Origin: Streptomyces nodosus
GTDB taxonomy: Bacteria; Actinomycetota; Actinomycetes; Streptomycetales; Streptomycetaceae
Assembly: GCF_008704995.1 (NCBI RefSeq)
Contig: NZ_CP023747.1
Span: forward strand, 5,676,001 to 5,740,000
DNA: 64,000 nt
Direction of reading: 5' to 3'
Shown: piece by piece, positions 7,714 to 16,806 of the stretch
How positions within the stretch are numbered: position 1 is the first letter of the stretch
How the letters are laid out: each line of letters starts with the position of its first letter
The notes under the pieces: model-generated
The model's database searches: none
What the model was told of the DNA's origin: nothing
The model's input: the letters and a program-made list of their open reading frames with translations, nothing else
Program-made: the position numbers and the translations under genes

Positions 7714-8070
7714 CACGAGGCTGCCCGGCTGCGGGAGGCGAGCTGGGGACGGAGTCCTCCCGAACGATGCGCACGGTACGGCCGAGCAGGGTGCGCGGTA
7801 CCGGCCACAGCTGGAGTAGTAAACCGTGGTTGAGGTACTGGGACAGGTTGTCGCGCAAACCCTCGTGTAGGCCGGTGTGGTACAGGCCCATTCGCTGGCG
7901 GTACTTGCCGAGCTTGTATGAGGTCATCCCGGACCAGGCCAGGTGCAGCGGTAGGCCCACGACCCCTTGGGTCGGACCGGGCAGGTCGTCCAGCGATTCC
8001 GGCAGACGACGCCGGAACTTCTCCCGGTACAGCGCGGGGTCGTCGGCGGCGTCGCCCGACAGTTCGCTTC
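7713..8070 (-). pseudogene. Frameshifted conserved Streptomyces hypothetical protein
   Basis: Three minus-strand frames must be joined to read ELSGDAADDPALYREKFRRR then LPESLDDLPGP, then LPLHLAWSGMTSYKLGKYRQ and RMGLYHTGLHEGLRDN, and finally QLASRSRAAS with its stop. I recognise the pattern PALY-x-x-KFRRRLPESLDDL ... LPLH-x-x-WSG ... RMGLY as a roughly 110-residue Streptomyces protein of unknown function. There are frameshifts near 7965 and 7755, and a further one near its N-terminus. Confidence 0.5.
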
Positions 8071-8517
8071 GCGCGGGGGTGGACTGTTGTGGGCTGGCGG
8101 GATATATACCTCATTGTGGCAATCGGGGCAGTGGTGAGGGGCCATGATGATGCGTCCGGAGTGAGTGGCAGCGAGCTCGTGCTGGCGAGCTGGCCGTGGC
8201 AGCCCCATCTGTCTGAAGAACGGGGATGGCTTGTTGGTCGTGACGCTCGTTTGACGCTCTGGGCGCCCGCACGCGGGACAGCGAGCGGATAAACCGCCTC
8301 TGACCTGGGCCTTCTCGTGACTCATCCAGGCCGATATCTTTCCGATGACGCATCATGTGGAGTGCGTCGCCATCCTCGAACCGGCCGCGAAGGGTTCCTG
8401 ACCTGCGGGTTTGGATGGTGTGCATGATGTGCGGCGTGGGCGTTACGGGCGAGTGCCAGGCTGAGGCTCCCTGGTAGGAACGGGCCACCTGACGCGTTTC
8501 AGCGAGGTAGGTGTCGC
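8071..8517. other. Gene-poor stretch with a short coding scrap at 8355-8412
   Basis: No complete gene is visible. A minus-strand frame opening MAPHHCPDCHNEVYIPPAHN (about 8070-8135) may be the start of the broken gene before it. At 8355-8412 the plus strand reads VECVAILEP and, one frame over, FLTCGF, which resembles VERVAILEP and PLPCGF at 32611-32669. Confidence 0.4.
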
Positions 8518-8943
8518 ATGTTCCTGATGGGCGCGTTGCTGGTTGCAAGTTTGGTCACTGCGGCGGTGGGCGTGGTGGTGGTCCTCATCCTGCTGAGCCA
8601 CCCGCCGCTGCCCGGGCCCAGAACTTACGCGCTTGTCGCCCTGATCCTGGCTTCCTCGGCGGTGGCGGTGTACTGCTACGGCTGGTTCTCCGTCAACATG
8701 GGAGGACCTTTCCCCGAACTGTGCACGAGCCGGAACGACGTCGGCGCCGACTTGGCGGTCATCAAGCAACAGTACTGGCCTCTTCGAAACGCCTGCGTGT
8801 ACTCCGACGGGTCGACCGTGGAGTACGTCTCGATGTCGGTCACCGTGTTCGTATGCCTGCTGGCGGGTGCCGCCTCCGTCTTGGTCGGCACCTCCGTATA
8901 CCTGCGCAAGCGAGTCAGAAGAACTTCTGGGGTGCTCTCTTGA
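8518..8943 (+). CDS. Small membrane protein of unknown function
   Basis: The 141-residue product has three predicted membrane segments: residues 2-25 (FLMGALLVASLVTAAVGVVV), about 34-53 (TYALVALILASSAVAVYCYG) and about 101-125 (YVSMSVTVFVCLLAGAASV). A polar loop between the second and third carries two cysteines, and the tail is basic (YLRKRVRR). The start is supported by GAGGTAGG about 8 bases upstream. Good codon use and no lesions set it apart from its pseudogene neighbours. I do not recognise a family. Confidence 0.65.
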   Translation: MFLMGALLVASLVTAAVGVVVVLILLSHPPLPGPRTYALVALILASSAVAVYCYGWFSVNMGGPFPELCTSRNDVGADLAVIKQQYWPLRNACVYSDGSTVEYVSMSVTVFVCLLAGAASVLVGTSVYLRKRVRRTSGVLS

Positions 8944-9299
8944 ACACCGATTTCTCGCGCCGCACCCTGCTCAGAGGATTCACCGGTGTCGCCGACGTAC
9001 GAGTACGACGCGGTCGGCAACATCGTCTCCGAGACCGACTTCGACGGGGCACGGCTGACCACCGGCGGCCGGCCGGTCGATTCACCTACGATGCCGCCGG
9101 TCGCGAACTGGTCCGGGCCTTCGGTGACGCGCTCAGCGTGACGTCGGCCTGGGACGAGGCCGGCCTGCTCGCCGCGCAGCACATCACCGCCGGAGCCCGT
9201 GCCGTCAACAGCAATGGGCCGGGTCACCGCCGTCCCCGCGCCGGGCTGGACGGAGCGGTACGCCATCGGTGGCCATGGGCTCCTGAACCGGTAACTCCT
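8940..9299 (+). pseudogene. RHS/YD-repeat protein fragment
   Basis: Three frames give typical YD-repeat text: YEYDAVGNIVSETDFDGARL from about 8998, FTYDAAGRELVRAFGDALSV from about 9080, then GRVTAVPAPGWTERYAIGG to a stop at 9299. Frameshifts separate the pieces. Just before, from TTG 8940, NTDFSRRTLLRGFTG looks like the start of a twin-arginine signal peptide from another gene, so the fragment is a chimera. It resembles the intact RHS toxin at 25868-30610 in kind but is only a few repeats long. Confidence 0.65.
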
Positions 9300-10446
9300 A
9301 CTGCACAGTGAGGCGTTGCAGGTCGGCGCCGATGACGACATCGCGGTCGTAGCCCTGTTCGGCCCAGTGTTGCCATTGTCGTGCGTCGAGGGAGTCGCGG
9401 GCGAAGTCGACGAGGTGGCTGAGAACGAGGCGCTTCGCACCGGATTCGTGGGCTATGGCGCCCACTTTCTGCACCTCGACATGCGATTCCAGCATGTGGT
9501 TGTGCAGGGCGGGTGGGAGCTTGGCGCCCTGCAGGTTGATCGCTTCGTGTACGAGCAGGTCGGTGTTCCTGGCGAGGGCGGGGATGTTGGGGGTGCGGGC
9601 GGTGTCGCCGGAGAAGGTGACCGATCCGTACTCGGTGTCGAAGCGGAACGCGAAGGAGGGGAACACCGGGCCGTGCGGCACGAGAACGGCGCTGACCTTC
9701 ACCTTGTCGTCGCTCATCACCGGAAACGGTCGCATCGTGGGGGCGGTGTTCGTGAAGTCGGCCCCGACGTCCGGGAGTCCGATCTCCCGGACGTCCAGCA
9801 GTGTGGTCGGATCGGTGATGCCGGAGTCGCGTAGGAAGACATTGTTGGAGTAGGCGACCGCGTCGGTCCAGTTCTGTGTCAGTGCACGTGTGCCCGGCGT
9901 CGGGGACGAGGGGGCCACCACCGGTGCTGTGCCGCCGCCGAACTTCGGGGGCAGCCCGCCCGCAGGTCCCGGTCCGTAGACCTGGACCGGGCCGCGGCTG
10001 CCCAGCCCGCCGTCGACCGGGGCTCCGCCCAGGACGATGTAGTTGTAGTAGTCGGCGATATGGTCGATGTGCAGGTGGGTGAGGAAGATCGACCGGATCG
10101 CGGAGAAGTCGAGGCCCGCCCTGGCGAACTGGGTGACCGAGGAGCGGCCACAGTCGATCAGATAGATGTGGCCGTCGACCAGCAACGCCGTGGAGATCCC
10201 GGCGCGATCCGGTGTCGGTGGCGGCCCGGCCTGGGTCCCGAGCAGCACCACCTGGAGCTTTGCCTTCCGCTTGTCCGCGACGGGACGTGCGGGGGTTGCG
10301 GTCGCGGGCGTGCCCGGCGATCCGCAGGCGGCCAGCCCCAGCGCGAGTCCCGCTCCTCCCACGGCCGTCAGCAGACCGCGCCGCCCGATCGCGGAGCGAT
10401 CCTCGGCGCCCTCGGCGCCCTCAATAGGTCCGCACGACAGGCACAT
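9298..10446 (-). CDS. Metallo-beta-lactamase-fold hydrolase, Tat-exported lipoprotein
   Basis: The 382-residue protein has a twin-arginine signal (GRRGLLTAVGGAGLALG) ending in a lipobox LAAC near residue 41, so it should be folded before export and anchored to the outer face of the membrane. The metal site motif THLHIDH at about residue 122, with later FSGDT and LSH, fits ribonuclease Z/arylsulfatase-like members of the fold. ATG 10446 has AAGGAGG about 8 bases upstream. It follows the meta-cleavage operon on the same strand after a 100-base gap and may be transcribed separately. The substrate is unknown. Confidence 0.8.
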   Translation of the reverse strand: MCLSCGPIEGAEGAEDRSAIGRRGLLTAVGGAGLALGLAACGSPGTPATATPARPVADKRKAKLQVVLLGTQAGPPPTPDRAGISTALLVDGHIYLIDCGRSSVTQFARAGLDFSAIRSIFLTHLHIDHIADYYNYIVLGGAPVDGGLGSRGPVQVYGPGPAGGLPPKFGGGTAPVVAPSSPTPGTRALTQNWTDAVAYSNNVFLRDSGITDPTTLLDVREIGLPDVGADFTNTAPTMRPFPVMSDDKVKVSAVLVPHGPVFPSFAFRFDTEYGSVTFSGDTARTPNIPALARNTDLLVHEAINLQGAKLPPALHNHMLESHVEVQKVGAIAHESGAKRLVLSHLVDFARDSLDARQWQHWAEQGYDRDVVIGADLQRLTVQ

Positions 10447-10546
10447 ACTGGGCCTCCTTGGTTGTTCTGGGCGTTTGTTTCGGGCGTGGTGTGCCGGGCG
10501 CGGACAGCGTCGGCACAGAGATTTGGACCGGTCGCCACCTGCCCGG

Positions 10547-11566
10547 TCAGCTCGTCGTGCGGCGGTCCGCCAGGGTGAGGGCCACGTCGACGATCATGTC
10601 CTCCTGGCCGCCGACCAGGCCCCGCCGGCCGCACTCCAGCAGAAGGGCGCGGACGTCGACGCCGTAGCGGTCGGAGGCGATCTCCGCGTGGCGCAGGAAG
10701 GAGGAATAGACGCCGGCGTAGCCCAGGGTGAGGGTCTCGCGGTCCACGCGGACCGGGCGGTCCTGGAGCGGGCGGACCAGGTCGTCGGCGGCGTCCTGCA
10801 ACTGGAACAGGTCGCAACCGTGCTGGATGCCGGAGAGGTTCGCCACCGCGATGAACGCCTCCAGGGGGCAGTTGCCCGCGCCCGCGCCGTGGCCCGCCAG
10901 GGAGGCGTCGACGCGGCGCACCCCGTGCTCCACGGCGACGATGCTGTTGGCCACCGACAGCGAGAGGTTCTCATGGGCGTGGATGCCGATCTCGGTGGCG
11001 TCGTCCAGGACGTCGCGGTAGGCCCGGACCCGGTCGGCGACGTCCTTCATGGTGAGTCGGCCGCCGGAGTCGGTGACATAGACGCAGTGCGCGCCGTAGG
11101 ACTCCATCAGCCGGGCCTGCTCGGCGAGTCGGGCCGGTTCGGCGCGGTGGGAGAGCATCAGGAAGCCGGACACGTCCATGCCCAGTTCGCGGGCCGCGGC
11201 GATGTGCTGCGCGGAGATGTCCGCCTCGGTGCAGTGGGTGGCCACCCGGACCGAGCGCACCCCCAGGTCGTAGGCGGTCTTCAGATCGTGGACGGTGCCC
11301 ACGCCGGGCAGCAGCAGGGTGGTGAGCCGTGCCCGCTCCAGCACCGAGGCCGCCGCCTCGATCCACGCCCAGTCGGTGTGGGAGCCGGGGCCGTAGGTGA
11401 GCGAGCCGCCCGCCAGCCCGTCGCCGTGGGCGACCTCGATGGCGTCGACTCCGGCGGCGTCCAGTGCCCGTACGATCCGTTGCACGTCCGCCGGGGTGAT
11501 CCGGTGCCGGACGGCGTGCATCCCGTCCCGCAGGGTCACGTCCTGGACGAAGATGTTGCTGCTCAT
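10547..11566 (-). CDS. dmpG: 4-hydroxy-2-oxovalerate aldolase
   Basis: The enzyme cleaves 4-hydroxy-2-oxoacids to pyruvate and acetaldehyde (or a longer aldehyde) in meta-cleavage pathways. The 339 residues carry the HMGL-like barrel signature VTLRDGMHAVRH at the N-terminus, the metal ligands in GIHAHENLSLSVANS, and ASLAGHGAGAGNCPLE. The start at 11566 overlaps the upstream dehydrogenase stop by 4 bases (ATGA). These two enzymes form a channelling complex in the DmpFG/BphIJ family, and the coupling fits that. It is the last clear gene of the operon. Confidence 0.93.
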   Translation of the reverse strand: MSSNIFVQDVTLRDGMHAVRHRITPADVQRIVRALDAAGVDAIEVAHGDGLAGGSLTYGPGSHTDWAWIEAAASVLERARLTTLLLPGVGTVHDLKTAYDLGVRSVRVATHCTEADISAQHIAAARELGMDVSGFLMLSHRAEPARLAEQARLMESYGAHCVYVTDSGGRLTMKDVADRVRAYRDVLDDATEIGIHAHENLSLSVANSIVAVEHGVRRVDASLAGHGAGAGNCPLEAFIAVANLSGIQHGCDLFQLQDAADDLVRPLQDRPVRVDRETLTLGYAGVYSSFLRHAEIASDRYGVDVRALLLECGRRGLVGGQEDMIVDVALTLADRRTTS

Positions 11567-12546
11567 GCCGTCACCTCGCAGGCACCGGCCGCACGGGCCG
11601 CGATCCGCTCGGCCACCCTGAGGGCGGCCGAGGTCATGATGTCGAGGTTGCCCGCGTAGGCCGGGAGGTAGTGGGCCGCGCCCTCGACCTCCAGGAACAC
11701 GGACACCTGGTGGGTCGGCCGGCCGGCCGTGCCCTCGGTCAGCAGGGTCTGTACCGGCTGGTCCCCGGGAACCGGGGTGATCTGCACCTGCTGCTTCAGC
11801 CGGTAGCCGGGGACATAGGCCGCCACCTCGGCCACCATCGCGGCGACGCTCTCCTGGATCGCGGCGTGCCGGGTGGTGTCGGGCGCGTTCACCAGGCAAA
11901 GCACGGTGTCCCGCATGATCAGCGGAGGCTCGGCCGGGTTGAGGATGATGATCGCCTTGCCGCGGTCCGCGCCGCCCACCTCGACGAGCGCCCGGGACGT
12001 GGTCTCGGTGAACTCGTCGATATTGGCGCGGGTGCCGGGACCGGCCGACCTGGAGGCGATCGAGGCGACGATCTCCGCGTAGCGGACCGGGACCACCCGG
12101 GAGATCGCGGCGACCACCGGGATGGTGGCCTGGCCGCCGCAGGTGACCATGTTCACGTTGGGAGCGTCCAGGTGCTCCTCCATGTTGACCGCCGGGACGA
12201 CGTACGGGCCGATCGCCGCCGGGGTCAGATCGATCAGCCGCTTGCCCAGCGGTGTCAGCTTCGCCGCGTTGGCCCGGTGGGCCCCCGCCGAGGTGGCGTC
12301 GAAGACGATGCCGATCTCGTCGAAGCCGGGCAGGGCGATCAGCCCGTCCACGCCCTCGTGCGTGGTGGCCACGCCCAGACGCCTGGCGCGCGCCAGACCG
12401 TCGGACGCCGGATCGATGCCGACCAGGGCGCCCATCTCCAGGTGCCGGGCGGTGCGCAGCACCTTGATCATGAGATCGGTACCGATGTTGCCCGAGCCGA
12501 TGATCGCGACCTTGGTGCGTGGCGCACCGTCTGCACGCGTTGTCAT
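11563..12546 (-). CDS. mhpF: Acetaldehyde dehydrogenase (acylating)
   Basis: This enzyme converts the aldolase product acetaldehyde, with CoA and NAD+, to acetyl-CoA. The 327-residue sequence starts with a nucleotide-binding motif (AIIGSGNIGTDLMIK) and has the catalytic cysteine in VNMVTCGGQATIP near residue 134, followed by SRSAGPGTRANIDEF. Length is usual for the DmpF/MhpF family. It overlaps the hydratase gene by 4 bases upstream and the aldolase gene by 4 downstream, so the three are translated as one block. Confidence 0.93.
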   Translation of the reverse strand: MTTRADGAPRTKVAIIGSGNIGTDLMIKVLRTARHLEMGALVGIDPASDGLARARRLGVATTHEGVDGLIALPGFDEIGIVFDATSAGAHRANAAKLTPLGKRLIDLTPAAIGPYVVPAVNMEEHLDAPNVNMVTCGGQATIPVVAAISRVVPVRYAEIVASIASRSAGPGTRANIDEFTETTSRALVEVGGADRGKAIIILNPAEPPLIMRDTVLCLVNAPDTTRHAAIQESVAAMVAEVAAYVPGYRLKQQVQITPVPGDQPVQTLLTEGTAGRPTHQVSVFLEVEGAAHYLPAYAGNLDIMTSAALRVAERIAARAAGACEVTA

Positions 12547-13352
12547 ATCGTTCCTTCCCCGATGGCGGCGGTGACCGTGCCCAGCCCGCCGATCGTCGCG
12601 GTGATCTGTGTGCCCGGGGTGAGCGGGCTCATCGGGCCGAGCGCGCCGGAGAGCACCACATGGCCGGCGCGCAGCGGATCGCCCAGGTCACGTGCGGTGC
12701 GGGCCAGCCAGAGCAGCGCGGCGAGCGGGTCGCCCAGACAGTCCGCACCGGTGCCCTCGGACACGGTCCGGCCGTCGACGGACATCTCCATCACGGCCGT
12801 CCGCGGTTCGAACTCGGCGAGGCCGCGGCGCTCCCGGCCGAGCACGAAGGCGCCCGCGGAGGCGTTGTCGGCGACCGTGTCGGACAGGGTGATGTCCCAG
12901 CCCGCGATACGGCTGCCGCAGATCTCCAGGGCGGCGACGGCGTGATCGACCGCGGCTCGCACCCGGGCCATGTCCAGCGGACCTTCGGCGAGGTCCGCGC
13001 CCAGCACGAACGCGATCTCGGCCTCGACCCGGGGCTGGAGCACGGACGCATACGGCACGGTGTCGCCGTCCGCGTATCCCATGTCGTCAAGGAGCACCCC
13101 GAAGTCGGGCTGGTCCACGCCGAGTTGGCGCTGCACGGCGGGCGAGGTCAGCCCGATCTTGTGGCCCACGACGCGTGCGCCGCGGGCCGAGCACGCCGCC
13201 GTGATCCGCTGCTGCACGGCGTACGCGGCACCGATGTCGGCGGTGCCGATCAGATCTCGTACCGGCGCGCACGGAACGCGGGTGGCGGCGGCCTCCAGCA
13301 GCCGGGCGGCCGCCTCCGCGACACCCCCCGGTACCTGCCTGGTGTCAGTCAT
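12543..13352 (-). CDS. mhpD: 2-keto-4-pentenoate hydratase (2-oxopent-4-enoate hydratase)
   Basis: The enzyme adds water to the dienol produced by the C-C hydrolase, giving 4-hydroxy-2-oxovalerate for the aldolase. The 269 residues include VGHKIGLTS, the acidic pair in PRVEAEIAFVLG, and ALEICGSRIAGWDITLSDTV, all typical of the hydratase/decarboxylase branch of the FAH superfamily. It overlaps the upstream hydrolase gene by 8 bases. No lesion or unusual length. Confidence 0.9.
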   Translation of the reverse strand: MTDTRQVPGGVAEAAARLLEAAATRVPCAPVRDLIGTADIGAAYAVQQRITAACSARGARVVGHKIGLTSPAVQRQLGVDQPDFGVLLDDMGYADGDTVPYASVLQPRVEAEIAFVLGADLAEGPLDMARVRAAVDHAVAALEICGSRIAGWDITLSDTVADNASAGAFVLGRERRGLAEFEPRTAVMEMSVDGRTVSEGTGADCLGDPLAALLWLARTARDLGDPLRAGHVVLSGALGPMSPLTPGTQITATIGGLGTVTAAIGEGTI

Positions 13353-14202
13353 CGCCGGAATTCCCCCGGACGAAGTCGATGACCAGCCGGTTGAACTCCT
13401 CGGCGTGCTCGATCATCGCCCAGTGCCCGCAGCGGTTGAGCACGACCAGCCGGGAGTCGGGGATGTTCGCCAGCAGGAACAAGGAGCTCTCGAAGGAGAC
13501 CACCCGGTCGTCGCGGCCATGGATGAGCAGGGTGGGCACCGCGATGTCGGGCAGCCGGGCCGGGTCCACCCAGCGCGGCAGCGGCGCCCCGTGCGGCAGA
13601 CCCGCCACATAGTTGGCCAGGTGCTCGGGCCGGGCGAGGGCCGCCTGAGAACGGGCCTCGCACAGCTCCGGAGTGGCGAAGCGCGCCTTGTCGTAGCACA
13701 TGATCTCGACCAGTCGGCGCATGTTCTCCGCGCTGGGGTCCTGGTAGGCCTCGATGAGGACCTTCAGCCCCTCGGAGGGCCCGTCACCGGCCCCGAACAG
13801 GCTGGGCATCCGCCCCACCGGCGGTCCCATGGTCACCAGGTGGCTGATCCGCCCGGGGTGTTCGGTGGCCAGCCGCAGCGAGGTCTGGCCGCCCATCGAG
13901 TTCCCCACGAACGCGGCCCGGGAGATGCCCAGTGCGTCGAGGAACTGGATCGCGGCGTCGACGTGGTCGAGTCGGTCGACCGTGGCCGGGTCCGACTCGC
14001 CCCAGCCGGGCATGTCGACGGCGTACACATGGAAGTGCTCGGCGAGCGCCTCGATGTTGCCGCGGAAGTTGCTCCAGCCGGTCGCCCCCGGGCCGCTGCC
14101 GTGCAGCATCACCAGCGGATGGCCGGAGCCCGCCTCGTAGTAGCGCAGCGACCAGTCGCGTGTCTTGACCGTGCGCGCGCTCTGTTCCTTGTCGAGTGCC
14201 AT
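13345..14202 (-). CDS. mhpC: Alpha/beta hydrolase, meta-cleavage product (C-C bond) hydrolase
   Basis: The 285-residue enzyme is expected to split the ring-opened dioxygenase product. It shows the oxyanion segment LHGSGPGATGWSNF, the nucleophile Ser in GNSMGG (about residue 114), an acid in LLIHGRDDRVV and a catalytic His in RCGHWAMIEH. These match the MhpC/BphD/HsaD group. The start overlaps the last base of the dioxygenase gene. The position in the operon between dioxygenase and hydratase follows the order of the pathway. Confidence 0.92.
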   Translation of the reverse strand: MALDKEQSARTVKTRDWSLRYYEAGSGHPLVMLHGSGPGATGWSNFRGNIEALAEHFHVYAVDMPGWGESDPATVDRLDHVDAAIQFLDALGISRAAFVGNSMGGQTSLRLATEHPGRISHLVTMGPPVGRMPSLFGAGDGPSEGLKVLIEAYQDPSAENMRRLVEIMCYDKARFATPELCEARSQAALARPEHLANYVAGLPHGAPLPRWVDPARLPDIAVPTLLIHGRDDRVVSFESSLFLLANIPDSRLVVLNRCGHWAMIEHAEEFNRLVIDFVRGNSGDD

Positions 14203-15170
14203 CAGCCCTCGCCTCCTTCGGTTCCTTCGGTTCCTTCGTTTCCCTCGGTTTCCGGCGGGGACGGTGCCGCGGCCAGCAGCTCGGCCACCACCCCCGGCGG
14301 GCGGTGGCCCCAGCTGTGCAGCCGGTCGAGGGTGCGCACCTGCCAGGTGGCGTCGTCGATGATGAGTCCGCCCCAGCCGTATTCGACGGAGAAGCCGGAG
14401 GGGGTGAAGACGTAGAAGCTGAACATGTGGTCGTTGGGGTGCATCCCCAGCGTCATCTCGAACGGCTGCTCGGCGTCCATACAGCGGTCGTAGGCCAGGC
14501 CCACGTCCCGGATGTCGGTGACCTCGACCATGAAGTGGTGGGTGCGCTTGGGGGAGGGCATGTCGCCGAACGCGACGGTGTGGTGGCGGCCGTTGCAGTG
14601 CAGGAAGATCAGGTCCGCGACGATGCCGGGGGCCAGCTCCTCGACGATGATGTCGCTGATCCTGAAGCCCAGCAGGTCGCGGTAGAAGCCGAGGTACTCC
14701 TCACGGCTCACCCCGTGGGCCATCAGCACCTGGTGCCCGGCGCCGCCGGCTCCGGTGACGAACTCGCCGAGCAGCGTGCCGGAGGCGAACGGGGTGCGGG
14801 CGTCGGCCAGGCCGGTGACCAGTTCGACGCGGTTGCCCATGGGGTCGGTGGTGGCGAAGATCCGCTCCACCCGGCGGTCCGCGGCGAGCGCCGCGTCCCC
14901 CTCGTCGACCTGGAGGCCCGCGGCCCGCAACCGCTCGACCAGCGCGTCGAGTTCGGCGTCGCTCTCGACCTCGTACCCACTGACGACCAGGTCGTCGGCC
15001 GGCCCCCGGGTGACGATCCAGCGGTGCGCCTTCTCGTCCAGGCGCAGGGTGAACCGGTCCTCGCCGCGCTCACCGAGCTGCATGCCGAGCAGCTCGACAG
15101 CGAAGTGCTCCCAGTCGGCGAGATCGCCGACCTCGTAGACGACGTACGCGAGTTCCTTGACTCCGCTCAT
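14202..15170 (-). CDS. Extradiol ring-cleavage dioxygenase (type I, VOC fold)
   Basis: The 322-residue protein has two VOC domains; the C-terminal one carries the expected Fe(II) ligands: His in AGHQVLMA (about 147), His in RTHHFMVEV (about 210) and Glu in PSGFSVEYG (about 261). It should cleave a catechol-type ring next to the hydroxyls, like 2,3-dihydroxybiphenyl 1,2-dioxygenase. Note that E. coli MhpB belongs to the unrelated LigB type, so this operon is a non-orthologous version. The last 15 residues are a low-complexity tail built from 9-base repeats (EGNEGTEGTEGGEG). It follows the hydroxylase by 36 bases. Confidence 0.9.
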   Translation of the reverse strand: MSGVKELAYVVYEVGDLADWEHFAVELLGMQLGERGEDRFTLRLDEKAHRWIVTRGPADDLVVSGYEVESDAELDALVERLRAAGLQVDEGDAALAADRRVERIFATTDPMGNRVELVTGLADARTPFASGTLLGEFVTGAGGAGHQVLMAHGVSREEYLGFYRDLLGFRISDIIVEELAPGIVADLIFLHCNGRHHTVAFGDMPSPKRTHHFMVEVTDIRDVGLAYDRCMDAEQPFEMTLGMHPNDHMFSFYVFTPSGFSVEYGWGGLIIDDATWQVRTLDRLHSWGHRPPGVVAELLAAAPSPPETEGNEGTEGTEGGEG

Positions 15171-15206
15171 GGCAGATCTCTCCTCGAAAGGTGGGTGGAC
15201 GGGCGG

Positions 15207-16754
15207 TCAGGCGGGGACGGCGAGCCCGCTGGTGTCGGCGGCGGCCACGAAGCGGTCGGGGCGCAGGGCCACCGCGCGCACCCCGTACCGGCGCAGCCAG
15301 GAGCCGAGCACACCGTCCAGGTCGACGAGTTCGTCGGGCCCCTGGGTGTAGGCGTTCTGCGGGCGGACCGCGCGATAGCGGGCGCCGAGCGCGTCCCACT
15401 GCCGGCGTTCCTCCTCGGTCAGCAGGGTCGAGGGATCGATGTCGTCGCCCAGGAGTACGAAGGTGTCGCCGAGCAGTTCGTCCAGCGGCGCCATCCGGCC
15501 GACGGTGTCGCCGACCACCGGCTGCGGCACCATCCGGCCGACGATGCTGGCGTCGCCGAGCGGGCCGCGCAGCCAGCCGGCCTCCAGCACCGGCGACGCG
15601 ATCAGCGGCGGCTCGAAGGGGGTGACGAGTCCGTCGGGCGGTGGCGCGGACAGGGCGGCCCGCTCCTCGTCGGAGATCTCCTGCTTGATCACCCGGCCGA
15701 GCTGCACCGCGAGCCCGGTGTAGAAGGCCGCGTTCGGACGGCGCTCGGCCTCATAGGTGTCGAGCCAGGACTCGGGCAGCTTTCCGGCCAGCACCCGGCC
15801 GAGCTTCCAGCCCAGGTTGTGGGCGTCCCGCATCCCGGTCTGCATTCCGGCGCCCGCCCACGGCGGCATCAGATGGGCGGCATCGCCGGCCAGGAAGACC
15901 CGGCCGGAGCGCCAGGTCCGCGCCATCCGTACATGGTGCCGGTAGAAGGCGTGCTGGTGGATCTCGACGTCGTCCTCGCTCACGCCCAGCGCCTTGAGCA
16001 GGGGCCACACCTCGGTGGCGGTGGGGAAGTCGGCCTCGGTCTCGTGCGGCTTGAGCGGGATCTCCCAGCGGTGGTTGCCTGCCGACAGCGCGATGTCGAC
16101 GACCGGCCGCTCCTGGTCCGTCCAGAAGGTGAGGAAGTCGCGGTCGGGCCACCAGCGCTTGACCCGGCAGTCGATGACCACCCAGGAGACCTCGTTGGTG
16201 TCGCCGAGCAGCTGGATGCCCAGCCGCTGCCGGGTCCTGCTGCTGCCGCCGTCCGCGGCGATCGCGTACCGGGTCCGGTACCGGCGGACCTCCCCGGTGG
16301 CCGTGTCGGTGGTGGTGACCGTGACCCCGGAGCCGTCCTGCTCGATCTCGGTCACCTCGGCGCCGTAGCGCACCGAGATCAGGTCCTGCCGGTCCTGCGC
16401 GCAGGACCGCAGCTCGGACTCCATGACCGGTTGGTAGATGTTGTAGAAGCGCGCCCTCGCCCCGAGCGCCGACGGCGGATGCTCGATGCGCATCACCTCG
16501 TGCCCGTCGTACGTCACCCAGCGCAGCGCACGCTGCGGGTCGATCACCTTCTCGATGCGCTCGCCGATGCCCAGGCTCTGGAAGATCCGCATGGTCCAGT
16601 CGTTGACCGTGACCGCCCGCGCCCGCGGATAGATCTCCTTGTCCCGCTCGAAGGCGATCACTCGCGCGCCCTGCTGAGCGAGGGTCAGAGCACCGACGAC
16701 GCCCGTGGGGCCGTAGCCGATGACGGCGACGTCCGCGTCGAAGTTCTGGGGCAT
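15207..16754 (-). CDS. FAD-dependent aromatic hydroxylase (MhpA-like)
   Basis: The first gene of the operon encodes a 515-residue class A flavoprotein monooxygenase. It has the FAD motif VIGYGPTGVVGALTLAQQG, the DG motif IAADGGSSRTRQRLG and the GD motif VFLAGDAAHLMPPWAGAGMQ. Known relatives hydroxylate 3-(3-hydroxyphenyl)propionate or similar phenols to catechols for ring cleavage. ATG 16754 has AAGGAGG at good spacing, better than the longer open frame to 16856. The promoter region contains a 22-bp palindrome 31 bases upstream. Confidence 0.9.
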   Translation of the reverse strand: MPQNFDADVAVIGYGPTGVVGALTLAQQGARVIAFERDKEIYPRARAVTVNDWTMRIFQSLGIGERIEKVIDPQRALRWVTYDGHEVMRIEHPPSALGARARFYNIYQPVMESELRSCAQDRQDLISVRYGAEVTEIEQDGSGVTVTTTDTATGEVRRYRTRYAIAADGGSSRTRQRLGIQLLGDTNEVSWVVIDCRVKRWWPDRDFLTFWTDQERPVVDIALSAGNHRWEIPLKPHETEADFPTATEVWPLLKALGVSEDDVEIHQHAFYRHHVRMARTWRSGRVFLAGDAAHLMPPWAGAGMQTGMRDAHNLGWKLGRVLAGKLPESWLDTYEAERRPNAAFYTGLAVQLGRVIKQEISDEERAALSAPPPDGLVTPFEPPLIASPVLEAGWLRGPLGDASIVGRMVPQPVVGDTVGRMAPLDELLGDTFVLLGDDIDPSTLLTEEERRQWDALGARYRAVRPQNAYTQGPDELVDLDGVLGSWLRRYGVRAVALRPDRFVAAADTSGLAVPA

Positions 16755-16784
16755 GGCGGCCTCCTTGCCGGTCGTCCCAAAGTT

Positions 16785-16806
16785 TTGGACCGGTCGTTCA
16801 GTCCAA
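16785..16806. promoter_or_regulatory. Probable TetR operator between hydroxylase operon and regulator
   Basis: TTGGAC at 16785-16790 and GTCCAA at 16801-16806 form a perfect inverted pair around ten bases, with further partial symmetry inside (8 of 11 positions). It lies in the shared promoter region of the divergent hydroxylase and TetR genes, closer to the hydroxylase start. Confidence 0.6.
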
